Source of the DNA: Ophiocordyceps camponoti-saundersi (nom. inval.)
Lineage: Eukaryota > Ascomycota > Sordariomycetes > Hypocreales > Ophiocordycipitaceae
Direction of reading: 5' to 3'
Assembly: GCA_003339415.1 (NCBI GenBank)
Contig: PDHQ01000043.1
Coordinates: forward strand, 1 to 31,103
Length of the DNA: 31,103 nucleotides
This document shows positions 9,828 to 21,357 of this stretch, in pieces. A model generated the notes under the pieces. The model saw only the letters and a list, made by a program, of their open reading frames with translations, ran no database searches and had not been told where the DNA came from. Position 1 is the first letter of the stretch. Each line of letters begins with the position of its first letter. A program made the translations under genes and the position numbers.

Positions 9828-12800
9828 TTATACTTTCTTATATTTTTTTATTATTTTCTAAAATTTATTAATAAGTTATAATATATTCGTTATATTATCG
9901 ATATTAACTTATTAATTATACTTTAATAGCTATCTTTTTTATTTAACTAGGAAGTAAACTTTACTATTTAGTATTTTTTAGCTTTTAACTTTTTAGATTT
10001 CTTATTCCTTATTATCCTCCTCTAACTCTAATATAAAGAGAGAGGTAGATAAGTCTTAGGGGTCTTAGAGGTGCTAAGGTTTAAAAAAAGAGATATAAAA
10101 AATATTATAAAGATAGGCGTATTTCGTAAGTAATATAAGGCGGTATACTTAGGAGCTAATTTTCTAAAGAATACGAAATAATCCTACGTAATAAGGTAGG
10201 AGTTTCTTTTTCTTATTTTTAAATTTAATATTCTTAGTTAAGAGGCCTACCCGATCGCTTATTTTAAGTACTAGAGGTATATAGTTTTTATTATAATATT
10301 TCGCTTATTTTTTAATAGCGTATTTTTAATAATTTACTAAGCGTTAGCGTAAATTTACTATTTTATTAATCTTAGCTTTAGCTTTAAGGTTTACTTTTAA
10401 AGGAGTATTCGCGGAGATATAAAATTCCGGGTAATAACTATAAAGTGCCTTATTAGGTAAAATTCCTATTATTAAGTACTTTATATTATTAATTATAAAT
10501 TAAGTAATTAGTAATAGTTAAAGCTATAATATACGTTTATTATTAGTAAAGTAACGGAGGTAATATTATATTACTTAGTTTATTTATTCTATTTACTTAT
10601 TAGTTTAAAAGTAAAATATAGTTAATAACTATCTTTTAATTTTAAATAGAAGATAGAGGTTTAACTAGAAATAACTAGTAAATAAGCTACCCTTATCGGA
10701 TACGATATTTTATAAAGGGCTATAGCGAAGTTTTACCTTCTAGTAAAAAAGCTCGGCTAGGTCCCTTACCTTAATTATATTCGAAATTAAAAGTAAAAGC
10801 AAAAACTTTATAAATCGATTAATAATTATAAGAATACTATTAACTTATTTATTTAGCTATATAGACTCTAATAAACTAGTAGTAAAGTTTAAAGATAGTT
10901 TAGCTTATAGTTATAATAGAATTAGTAATAAATTTAATTTACTATATAGGCGATATTTTTAGGGAGCGACCTTTTAGTAAATTTAATAAGACTTAATATA
11001 AGATTTAATATCTTTATATATTGCCTCCTAGTAAAATTTCCTAGTAAGGAGGTCTTAGGTACGTCCCGCACCGAAGTAACTTACTAATAAGTTATTATAA
11101 TATAATAATAATAGTTCTTATTTTAAAGCCGCTTCTTACGGTACTATAATATAGTCCTTTTAATAAATAAGATTATTAGAGTTAATTATTTAAAGACCTT
11201 ACTTTCCCCGTTAAGTCTTATTAAGCTTAGTAGCTTTTCGGCGTTATAGCCGGAGATCTTTACCTTAACTTCGCTATAGTAAAGTAAGGAGGGGAGCTAA
11301 TATATTAAGCTTTAGGGGCTATTCTTATACTATTACCTTTTTTAGGGTTTAGCTTTTAAGGCGTTAAGTTAAGCTTAAAGTTATTAAAACTTAGTATAAA
11401 AAATATATAGCTATTTTAGGGTAGGGGTTTTAATAGTTAGTTTAATCTAACGCTATAGTATACTTAACGCGTAGTATATTATTAACTATTTTTTTACGTA
11501 GAGTATTTAATCTTTCTATTATCGGGCCCGCTTTAAGTATATATTACGGTTTTCTTAAGGGGCTATTAGTAGGATTATTATAGCTTAGTTTATAAAGAAT
11601 ATAGAAATTAAAAGGCGATAAGTAAGTTACCTAGTATTATTAATAGCGGTTTAAGTCCGATTATATTATAATTAACCGTAAGTTTAAGTAATCTAAAATT
11701 ACTTTAATTAGGAATATTAATCTTTCTATATAATAGCGCTAATACTTAAATAATTTAATAATAGCGAAGAATTCCTTTTTAGCTATTATATAATATATTT
11801 TAAAGCTATTAAATTTCTATAATTAGTAAGTAATAATAAGGTATTGCCCTTAATTATCGCGTTATAAAAAGATACTAGCTATAGTAAAGTTTAAATTTAA
11901 TATATCGGTCTTAATTTTTATTTATTTCTTAGAATTAAAATATATTAATAGGGGGGCTTTAGTAAATACTTTTTTAAGTTCTAGAAAGGCGGATTATTAG
12001 AAGGCGTTAAGCTTATATTAGCTTAGTTTCTTCCTATTTTCGCTCCTTTTAAGTATATTAGTTAGGGGAGCGATAATATTAGAATATCGGGGAATAAAAT
12101 ATTAATAATAGTTATAAAAGCTTAGAAAGATCTAAAAGTTATAAAAAAAGCCTAGTTCTTCCTAGTTAGCTACTACTTATATCCTCTTTAAGTTTATAAA
12201 GATATTATATATACCGATAATATATCTAAGAAACTTAATTACTTCTTAATAGAAAATATATTTAGTAATATTTACGTATAAGTTAGCTTCTTAGAGTTTC
12301 GCTAAGATATCGTAAAAATATCGGGTATAATTTTTTTTTATTTTAGAGTAAATTAATATATTATCTAAATAGATAATATAAATAGTATTTACTAAGGTTT
12401 TAAGTACTTAATTAATATAGTATTAGAAAGTTACTAGGGCGTTTATTAAGCTAAAAGGAATAATAAGATACTCGAAATAACCGTATTATAAGCGGAAGGT
12501 AGTTTTCTACTTATTACCCTTTTTAATATAAATATAGTAATAAGCGTATTAAAGGTCGATTTTTAAGAAAATCGTAGCGCTTTAAACTTAGTTTATAATC
12601 TCCGAAATAAGTAGGAGAGGGTAACGATTCTTAATTATTACCTTATTAAAACCTTAATAATCTACGTAAAGTTATAATTCCCTATCTTTCTTAAGGATAA
12701 AAAAGATAGGGGCGCTACTTAGGCTCTAGGATTCTTATATCTAACCCTTACTTAAAGTATTATAAAAATATTCTTAGAGTACTTTAAGTTTAGTTTAGGA

Positions 12801-15530
12801 AAAAGGGTAGATAGGACCTTAAGGAGGCGTAGCATTATTAACTAAATTAATAGCGTAAATAGTATTTTTCTTATTAGGAAAAATTAAAGCCTTAGACTTC
12901 GAGAATATATCTTCGAATTTAGTAAGAGTTAGGGGGATTTTAATTTCTAATACCGGTAGTAGCTTAGAGTCTTTTTTATTTATAAATATAGGAGGTATTA
13001 AGTTTAATATAACTTAGAAAATATATAGATATTATTTAGCCTTTTAGACGAATTCTTCGGCGTTAAGAAGGTAAGCTTATAGTAGTTAAGATAATTTATA
13101 TTATTATTTACGAGTATTGGGGGATAAGTAGATTTATTCAGCTACTAAGGTAGGTATTTTTAAAATAATAAAGTTATTATTTATTACTATATTAGGGACG
13201 CCGAAATAGTAATAAACTAATATCTTTTCTATCCTATTTATATTACGAAAAGTAACCGATACCTCCTAAAATCCGTTAACTAAAGCGTATTTACTAATAC
13301 TTTTTATAGGGAGAGAAGGGTTATTATCTAAAAGTAGTAATATATATTCTCTTATAAAAAAAGGGTTAATAAAATCGATTTCGCTATAAATATTAAATTT
13401 AATAAATACTAGAAAAAGGGTAAGTTTTATTTAAAATATGCCGGAAATTTTAAAAGTTCCTTCTATTAAGAATATTAGTAGAGAGACTTTTATATTAACG
13501 TTTTCGAGTTTTTTAAACTTTTCTTTAATAAGCCGGCCTAAGTTTATTTAGTCTTCGCGGCCTTAGCTTTCTCTAAGTATTTTAACTAATAGTCGGATTC
13601 CCTATAGCCTTTCTTTTTATAATAAGAGTAAGTTAAAATATCCGATTTCTTATTAAATAAGTTCCTTTTATTCTTATTTTCCCTAAGGCGGTTAAAACCG
13701 CTATTTCTATTATAAAGCTTTAAGAAACTATTATTATAATAATAACCCGAATTAGAGTTAGTTTATTATTATTTCGTAAAGTTATCGTAGCGATATTAGT
13801 AAAACTTACCTAAGCTAGAATCCTAAATCCGTTAAGCTAGGGAGACTATTTCCTAATAGTTAAGAGTATTTAGCTAATATTATTTAAGAATCTTAGCTTA
13901 TAGCTAAAAAAGTAATTAGGAGAAGTAATCTAAAGTAAGTTTTTTAGAAAAATAGGCGTTAAAATATCTTTCTAAACTTTTTAAATAGATATAAAAATTA
14001 TAAGGTATCTAATTATTTTATTACCTAGCGTTTTAAAATATAATAGCTATAATTATAATTTAATTCCTAAGATTTTTTAGAAGGTTATAGGACTATTTTT
14101 TAAAAACGGGCTAATCGCTTATAAGTTACGCTTATTCCTTAGTAAATAAGCTATATTTATAAAACCTCTAATAAGTATAAAAATTTAAGTATATATTATT
14201 TAAAGCTTTAAGAATTTTATTCTTATCTTTATAGTACTTTTTAGGTACCGCGAGAAAGGAGTTTTTAAAATCCTTAAGCTAATTTTAGTATTTATAAGTT
14301 ATAAATTACTTCTCTAATTTAATAATATTTAAAAATTTAATATTTTTATCTTAACTAAAATCTAATATTAATAAATAGCGCTTACGCTAGGAGCTTATAG
14401 CTAAGTTAGCGGGGTTTCCTTTAGGGATAAGAATATCCTAAGGATTATTAATTCCTTATTCTCGGAGGAAATTAATAATAAAGTTCCGGAATATCTTTTC
14501 CTAAGAAGTAAGATTACGTTAAGCGGCCTCTAAGGTTTTAGTAAGAGGGGCTATATTAGTTTAAGCCGGATAGTCCGAAAAAGGAGTAAAGGAGATATCT
14601 AAAGAACAGTCCTCCGCCTATAAAGGTTAGTTTTAAGAGCGAGTTATATAAGGTATAATAAAATATATAAGAATTAGTACTAAGTTATAAAAGATAAGTC
14701 TAAGCTAAAAATAAGTATCTCTTATAAGAAGAATTAAAATTATAAGGGAAGCTTATATAAGATATATTAAAAAAAAGAGATAGCGATAATTAGGTTAGAA
14801 AAGAGAAAGAAAAATATATAAGTATAGTTTATAAAAGTTTACTTTAAAAGTTATATTAAGAGTAAAAGCTAATTCTTACCGAATTATAATATTAGAAACT
14901 ATTATAAATTATATATAAGGGGATTATAACTTAGGGGTAAACTCCTTATAATACGAACTATAATTTCTAGGGTCTTATTTAAAACCTTAGCGTAGTTTAA
15001 AAACTTACTTTCTATATCTAACTATTCTATCCTAACCGGAAGTATATTATATATCTTCCGACTAGTTTCGGTATTATATTATAATAGCTTTATAATACTT
15101 ACGTAACTTTATAGTTATCCTTCGTATATAGTTATCTTATAACTTTATTATATTTATACTTTATAGTTTTAGCTTTATCTTACTAGCTAAAAACTTCCTA
15201 TAATTTTTCTTTAAATTAATTAAAATTAGCAAAAATAAGCTCTGTTTCTTCTTCCTTATTATTCGTAGGTCCTAAATAATTCCTTAGTATAAGTTCGAAT
15301 TAGTTTAAAGCTATACTTTTTAAGTAAGTAGAAGTATAAATTACCTTTATCGGTTCGTTATAAAAGGCGGAAGAATAGAGCTTAAAATAAGCTTTAATAT
15401 TAGTTAAGAACGCTTATAAATCGTTATCTTCCCTACTAAAGTATTTAGGTCTCGGGACCTTACTAATATTTATAATAGGTCTAGGATTAGTAGCAGTATA
15501 GGGGGGTACAGGGGAGGTTATATTAGACAT
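9828..15530 (-). pseudogene. Gag-Pol relic of a second Ty3/Gypsy chromovirus
   Basis: The Gag start ATG (15528–15530) opens MSNITSPVPPYTATNPRP, still well preserved. A Gag CCHC knuckle lies near 13560–13640 and retains a KKGYRESDY core. RT motifs lie near 12345–12510: a PFSLINA box, then YLDNILIYS with the second catalytic Asp as AAT at 12360–12362. Integrase segments occupy about 10400–11600, including a relic of the conserved stretch preceding the GPY/F module. A chromodomain (about 9865–10015, with YFLVK and an acidic start) ends in TAA at 9828–9830. RT, integrase and chromodomain share a frame; the knuckle is offset from it. The 1.9-kb distance from Gag start to knuckle is long, so an indel or small insertion within Gag is possible. 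No 3' LTR is found left of 9828. Confidence 0.82.
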
Positions 15531-15720
15531 ATTATATACTACTAGGTAGCGCCGCTTGTTTCCTAATTAGGAAAGAAAAAAGTGGATTTTTACCTTTTGT
15601 TTTCGTGGAGATATATGCGATTGAAAAAGTACTATTTTTCTGTTTTTCTGTTTTTCTCTGTTTTTTTTTTTTCTATTTTTCTAGGAAAGGAATTCTTTAG
15701 CACACTCTCTTCTTATTCTT
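15490..15720. other. RIP-spared patch around the Gag start and leader
   Basis: Within 19 kb almost without CA or TG, this stretch keeps many: GGGTACAGGGG, TTAGACAT, GCTTGTTTCC, AGTGGATTTT, TTTTCGTGGAG, TATGCGATTG, repeated CTGTTTTT and AGCACACTC. It covers the first Gag codons and the untranslated leader of the second chromovirus. It also includes a T-rich tract near 15637–15682 (A-rich on the element's sense strand). Confidence 0.75.
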
Positions 15721-16613
15721 CGTACCTATAGGGCAGTTATAGTAGTAAAGAAGCTTTTAACGTATTACGGATTATACCCGTAATTACCTAATCTTACCCG
15801 TAGCTCTTAATTTAAGCTTCTAAAGATAAAAAAAGATAAGGGGTAATAAGAAAGTAGGGGGCTTTACTTACTTTAACCGGGCAGTAGGTAGCCGGAATAG
15901 GAAATTTATAAAGTATAAATAAGTAAGAACTTTCTAAATAGGAATATCTTATAAGGCAGGGGAAGGTAATAGAGAGTAGGCTTTTATAGTGCTAATTATT
16001 TAGATTAAAAGCTTAGAGAAGAAGGAAAGGAAAGACCCTTTAAGGGAAGGAAGCCTTCCTTTTATAGTTTTCCTTCTCTAAGAAACTATCTAATTATATA
16101 AGCTAGCTAGAAAGCTATAGAATACCGTAGAAGCTTTATATTATAAATATACTAGCGAATAGAATAGCTTTATCTTATTCTATTTACTTCTATTATATTC
16201 TTTTGCTTTAAAATTAAATTCCTACTTTAAAATTAACTTTTAATTTTAAATCTACTATATTCCTTAGCGAATAGAATAGCTTTATTCTATTCTATTTACT
16301 TCTATTAGTTTCTAGATTAATAATAAATTATAATAAATAATTCTTTATTTATAATAGCTAATATTTCTTTCCGTTTTTAACTATTTCTAACCGTTCTTCT
16401 TATCCTAAGAATTTTATTCGTTATTCTTATCTTTATTATCTTATCTTATTATCCGGTATTTAACCTTCTAAGGTTTAGCTATAATTTAAATATTAAATAC
16501 TAGCATTTTTACTTTATTATATAATTTATATTATTAAGCTGTTTATATAATAAATACTGCTTATATAATAAGAATAGTACTTTTAACTAGTATTTATATC
16601 CTAGATTATTACA
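15531..16613 (-). other. Leader and possible 5' LTR of the second chromovirus
   Basis: This lies directly upstream of the second element's Gag start. On the minus strand it begins TGTAATAATCTAGG at 16613, a plausible LTR start, but I found no second copy elsewhere in the window, so the LTR assignment is unproven. It holds a direct repeat (16153 and 16265). Confidence 0.35.
16153..16309. repeat. Direct repeat, about 44 bp, 112-bp spacing
   Basis: TAGCGAATAGAATAGCTTTAT followed by TTCTATTTACTTCTATTA starts at 16153 and again at 16265. Each copy contains GAATAGAATA...TATTCTATT, an imperfect inverted repeat. It is probably an internal repeat of an LTR or leader. Confidence 0.7.
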
Positions 16614-17200
16614 CCCCCTTAATTTAAAATTATTACTAGATACTTAGTAAAATTACGATCTTTAATTAACTATTACTTTATATAGAAAAGAGATATAAAG
16701 AAGCTAATAGAAATATTCGAAAGCTTATTTACTAAGGAATTTAATAGCTATAATAATAAACTATTATAAGTAGTAATTATCTATAAAAAAGAGCAATAAG
16801 TTTAAGTATATATTATAACGCTTATTATAGTTTTTTATCTAGATTAATATTATACTTAGCGCTATATTTTATTATAATATATCCTTTCTTTTTAAGAAAG
16901 CCGGATATTATATAATTTATTAGGGATTAGGTTCCTAAGCTTATATTTTCTATATTTTAGCTAGCCGCTAACTAGAGACCCCCCCCTTTTCCCTTTTTTT
17001 AATATTATTATTAATATTAAAATTATTAATATTATTAATATTATTACTTTACTAACTAATTAATTAATTAATATATATTTAAATTACCCCCCTTATCGAT
17101 AATACCTTATAATTAAGGCCTTATATTTATAGCTATTAGCGATAATTATCTTCCTTAGCTTTAAGGCTAAAAAAAAAGCTAAGAATAATAAGATATTTTA
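16614..17200. other. RIP-mutated DNA, no gene seen
   Basis: AT-rich with CA/TG depletion. It includes a C9-type tract near 16979–16987 and ATTATTAATATT runs near 17000–17045. It should hold the left end of the Tc1/mariner element, but I could not define a terminal inverted repeat with confidence. A weak match exists between AGGGATTAGG near 16921 and the reverse complement near 18990. Confidence 0.5.
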
Positions 17201-18802
17201 ATAGCTAACCCCTTTTATAATACCTCTCCCTTATTTAATAACGCCGCTATCGATAACGCCCCCCCCCCTCTTAACTTTTACGATAAACTTAGCTAATCTT
17301 AAAATAATAATAAAATCGTTCCCCGAACCCCCCCCCCTCCGCTTACCGCTATAAGGCCTATTAGTACCGCTACCGCCCCCTCCGCTAACGCCGGCGGTAC
17401 CGCCGCCGGCTAAGGTAAAGCTATTATTAATTTAGTAGTAAGCTAAGCACCTAGCCTTAGCGGCCCTTTATCGCCCTTAGATATAAAATTAAAAGCTAGC
17501 TAAGAAAAAGGTAAATAAAAAGGGGCTTAGGGCGATAACGATAATATTAACGCTAAGGGAGAGGATATAGAAAAAGATATACTAAATAAAGCTATTATAA
17601 TAAGGAAAAAATTAGCCCTAACGATAAGGGACTAATAGCTTATAATTAAGATTTTTAAGAAAGCTAAGAGTATATTAAATAATAATATCGCTATTATTTT
17701 AAAACTTATATAATAGTAAGTAAGTTAATTACTTAATTATAGCTATTTTAATCCCTTAATCTTAATATATTTATCTTTTTAAGTTTCTTATATTTTTTAT
17801 TAACCTTTTAAGCTAAGATATTATAATTATAGCCGCCCCTTAATTATCTCTCTAAATATAAGGGACTAGTTTAAAAAGTTAATTAATATATTATAAAAAG
17901 TAACTTAATTTATAGCCTCCTATAAGCTATATAATATTATCCCTAAGCTATTACCGTATAGCCTAGGGGCTATTATAAGAACCTTAAAGTTAGTAGGAGC
18001 TTACTATAAGAGATAACGTAGCGCTATTTATTTACCCCCTAAAGCCCGGGAAAAGAGGCTTTAATTCGCCCTCGAATATTAATATCTTATAAAAGAAGAT
18101 TAAGCTACGTAGATATAGTTTAATAAGACCTAGGTTAATAATATTAGAGAGCGTAGTTAGGTTATCTTTTTTAAGAGTAAGTTATCTTTTTCTTTTTCCT
18201 TTTTATTTTCCCTTTTTATTTTTTAAGGCTATAATATTCCCCTCCCTTATCTAGCTTTTATATATAAAGCTTATTAAATTCTAAACGATAACTTAATTAA
18301 ATTTATATATATTAAATAGAAAGCTAATAGATAGATATTTTAGGGTTATTTCCGGGGCTATAAGAGAGGCCTAGGCCTTATATAGTAGAAAAGCTAAGGT
18401 ATAATTAAGAAAAAGGGCTATTATAAGAGAATTTTACCCCTTTTTATAAGCTTTTAAAAGCGTTAGCTAGCTAAAGTATTTATAATTTAATAAGATAACG
18501 CCCTTATATATAAAGTAAAAGCTACGATAAATTTTATTATAATTTTATTCCCTAAAAGTAACTTAGCTAAATAGCTAGCTTATAGCCCTAATCTCTCCTT
18601 TATTAAGAACGCCTAATTATAGATAAAGTTTTCTATCGATTAAAGATATCCCGAAAGTAAGCTAAGTAATAAGAACCTTAAAATAGCTATAATAAAAGTA
18701 TAAGAGTTATTAAGCGGGGATTATTTTAAATCCCTTATTAACTTAATACCTAAAAGGATTAAGGCCGTAATTAAGGCTAAAAAAAAGTATATAATTTACT
18801 AA
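17201..18802 (+). pseudogene. Tc1/mariner DDE transposase relic
   Basis: One frame runs from ATA at 17201 (a probable RIP-mutated ATG) to TAA at 18800–18802: 534 codons with no visible indel. A Pro-rich N-terminal part (about 17220–17410) is followed by a linker and a helix-turn-helix-like section. The DDE core then shows an SDET-type motif (18119–18130, first Asp now AAT at 18122–18124), QQDNA (second Asp kept, GAT 18494–18496) and an SPNLSFIKNA box, where the expected Asp and catalytic Glu are AAT (18590–18592) and AAG (18605–18607). Spacing from the second Asp to the Glu position is 36 residues. The tail before the stop (pattern I-K-A-V-I-K-A-K-K-K-Y) matches the usual end of these transposases. 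At least two of three catalytic residues are lost, so it is dead. Confidence 0.87.
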
Positions 18803-19009
18803 AAAATACTAAAAATAGTATTATTAAGCCTAATTATTAGCTTTACTCGTAGCCTTATTACCGGGCTATTAGAAAATACTAAAAACGTTTCCTATAAGCT
18901 TAACTTATAGCCTTATACTTTTACTATCTTATATTAACTTATAGATACCTCTCTTCCCTAGGAAATATAGCTTAGTTATAGGTTCCCTCCTATATCCCTA
19001 TAACCTGGC
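18803..19009. other. 3' flank of the Tc1/mariner relic; RIP boundary
   Basis: RIP-mutated DNA continues to about 19005, where CCTGGCCTGCC and TTGATTAGCTGAAAT mark an abrupt return of TG and CA. The phrase AAATACTAAAAA recurs near 18805, 18873 and 19040, the last copy beyond the boundary, possibly transposon-end sequence. Confidence 0.6.
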
Positions 19010-19244
19010 CTGCCTAGCTTGATTAGCTGAAATAAGCTCTTAAAAATACTAAAAACGGGCCCCTTAACCCTCCCCCCCCTCCCCCCCTCTCCCTTAGCAG
19101 ACAAACATTCACGTAGATAGGTGTACGTCCGTACATACATATATATATTCTCATATCCACATATTGACTCTTTCTCTTTTCTCGTCGACGTTAAAATACA
19201 TATACACGTAAAAAAAGGGGGGAAAAGGACAGAGAGGACGGGAA

Positions 19245-19262
19245 GGGGGGGGGGGGGGGGGG
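19245..19262 (+). repeat. G18 homopolymer
   Basis: Eighteen consecutive G residues, with further G runs near 19217 and 19290. It could form a quadruplex, and it is also a likely place for assembly or sequencing error. Confidence 0.8.
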
Positions 19263-19474
19263 CCACATGTTTCTTCCCCGGGGAAAAAAGGGGGGGGGAT
19301 TGGAAGCCGGTCAGCCGGTTCCGCCCTGCGCGCCATCGGAGACTTTTTTTTTTTCCTTTCTTTTATTGCTTTAAATTGTAGGAATGTAGGGGATAAATCT
19401 CATCTCGCCGCTTGTCTTGAATTAAGCAGGACAAAATGCCATGGGTAGAACAAGACGGAACCGACTCAGAGTCA

Positions 19475-19532
19475 AGTACCTAGGTACCCGTAGGGACTCC
19501 ACTAGGTAGGTACCTAGGTAGGTAGGTAGGTG
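19475..19532. repeat. TACCTAGGTA / TAGG palindromic repeat
   Basis: Interspersed TACCTAGGTA palindromes and TAGG tetranucleotides. A second cluster of the same kind lies at 19681–19709. These are self-complementary and likely replication-slippage products. Confidence 0.8.
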
Positions 19533-19928
19533 GCCTCAAGGAAGGGAGATGGGCTACATACTTATGTACGTGCCTGCTCCGTAGCACACGTGCAGATCTG
19601 GCTGAGACCTTGGCCCCCGTAGACTCGCATCCGCCACTCTCGTGCGTTGAACAAGAACCTTGGACGTCTATTTACATGCCTACCTAGGTAGGTAGGTACC
19701 TAGGTAGTATACGGATAATTGTACATACACAATCCGTACGAATCCTCTTTTTTTACATGTTCGTCTCCTTTATCTCCTTATTACGATACGGATATATGTA
19801 TGTATGCTGCATATGTACATATATACATATATGCATATATATGTACATATACGGATATATGTGCATATAACGCCATGGCATTTCTCACACCCCTCCCCTC
19901 CCCTCTCTGTGCGCGTGATTTTAAGCGT

Positions 19929-19990
19929 CGCATCGTATCGCATCGTATCGTATCGCATCGCATCGCACCGCAACCGCAACCGCAACCGCA
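19929..19990. repeat. CGCAT/CGTAT pentamer array followed by CGCAAC hexamers
   Basis: About eight pentamers alternate between CGCAT and CGTAT, followed by CGCAAC-type hexamers (CCGCAA). The variant units differ by C to T before A, the same change RIP makes. Confidence 0.8.
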
Positions 19991-21278
19991 TTATCCCTGC
20001 CGCCTCCGCGCGACCCCACCGCAACCCGTTCGCCTGCCGGAGATGAGATTCTGTACATGCTGTATCAAGGTGCACACCATCTATCCCTACTCTGTACTCC
20101 GTACTAACAAGGTAGATAGATAAGTAGCTGGTATACGGATAATGGTATCACACCTGTCTTCCTCTATCCGTAGCAGTTGCAGAATAGCAGCAACAAGGTC
20201 AGAATCTATAAATTAAATTGAAGCTGGTTCGATGCTCTGCTGTCGTGCATCACGTGTACGATAACATCACGTGCAGAATTCATCTAATTAACCACACAAC
20301 TCCCAACTCCTTACTACCTACCAACATGGGACGGCAACTCCGGGCACAAGATTCGACAACTCACTTATAAGTTCCGTAACAAGGCAAAGACAGCAAGGTA
20401 GCAACGAGAAGCGGATAAAAGGAAGGGGAAAAAAAAACCCCTCGTTCTTGTATCTTTTTTCTTTTCACCGAGTGAGACCTCTCGTGGCCCTCCTTCGGTG
20501 TTACGATTCCTCTGAAGGGGGGTATGTGTGCGCGTATATATACGTACATCCATCCATACATACGAGTAGTATTCATAGAGGAGGTATGAGATGATGGGGG
20601 ATTTCGGATACGATTTTTCACCCCTTTTTTTTTGCCGTGTTCACGATCCGCTATGGAGATGGCCATCTTGGGGGGGTGTCATCTTGGTTGGAGTGGATGC
20701 ATTCTCGAGCCACTTTTCTTGTGACGCCCCCCCCCCCCCCCTCTTTCAAAGGGCCAGCAAGCTGGGATAACCGATTGACCGTATCGAAGTCCCGAAAGTC
20801 TATCTCCTTTTGATCGGAGGCGGTGAAAATCGTTGTGGCCGTTGTGTCCCTTCCTCTGTTGTGGGAGGTTTCCGTACATACACACGTGTGCGGACAAGGT
20901 GCGGATAGTGTTGATAGATGCTTGCCATTTTCTCATCACACAGACATAGACACATATGTACATAGGTATGTATGTATGTATGTACATACATGCTCACACG
21001 CACACACACACACGTACAAGGCCTTTCAACATGGCACTGTTACTCCTCCATTGACAGGGTAGATTGGACGCTGCACTGAAACACAAACAGTGCCTCGCGA
21101 GGATTGATATCAAGACAGACGATTGTTCGAGACAGGCAAACATACATACATATGTACATACATTTTACAGTCATACATACTTACCAGTAGGTGGAAGAGA
21201 AAATGGCAACAAGAGTGACAAAGTAATCCGTACACAGATCCGGACCTTTTCTCTCTCTTCCTTTTCTCTATACACATA

Positions 21279-21357
21279 CAGTCACCGGACAAAATAAACG
21301 CGAATTTTTAGGTGGCAGTCTCACCCAAAAAGTCGCGTTTATTTTGCCAGGCCACTG
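21279..21357. mobile_element. 79-bp palindromic Tc1-like miniature element (MITE)
   Basis: Two 36-bp inverted arms (21279–21314 and 21322–21357) match at 30 of 36 positions and are separated by only 7 bp. The outer ends are CAGT and ACTG, and TA dinucleotides flank both sides (21277–21278 and 21358–21359), the target duplication of Tc1/mariner elements. The right arm starts CAGTGGCCTGGC, reminiscent of Tc1-family ends. The inner half, AAAATAAACGCGA, is perfectly conserved between arms. No coding capacity; it would need a transposase in trans. An 8-bp hAT-type duplication is not present. Confidence 0.75.

Larger units (their letters stand above)
19010..21278. other. Gene-free, microsatellite-rich DNA (left part)
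   Basis: Composition is normal and CA/TG are frequent. I see no coding region: the open frames here translate simple repeats (Tyr/Ile/His runs from CATACATA, Pro/Gly runs from C/G tracts). Notable contents: G18 (19245–19262), TAGG/TACC palindromic repeats, dyad-rich ATATGTACATAT DNA (19790–19868), a CGCAT pentamer array (about 19929–19966) and GTAT/CATA arrays near 20966–20992. The phrase TATACGGATAAT occurs near 19708 and 20132. Confidence 0.65.

Noticed and set aside
1..19005. Mitochondrial DNA insertion or mitochondrial contig
   Set aside because: AT richness comes with CpA/TpG depletion and retained CpG, and the content is nuclear retrotransposons and a Tc1/mariner element; no mitochondrial genes seen.
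1..19005. Centromere or subtelomere
   Set aside because: A RIP-mutated retroelement nest would fit either, but no telomere repeat is present and the window cannot show centromere-protein binding; left undecided rather than called.
20223..20240. Possible tRNA B-box (GGTTCGATGC)
   Set aside because: No matching A-box, acceptor stem or terminator arrangement around it.
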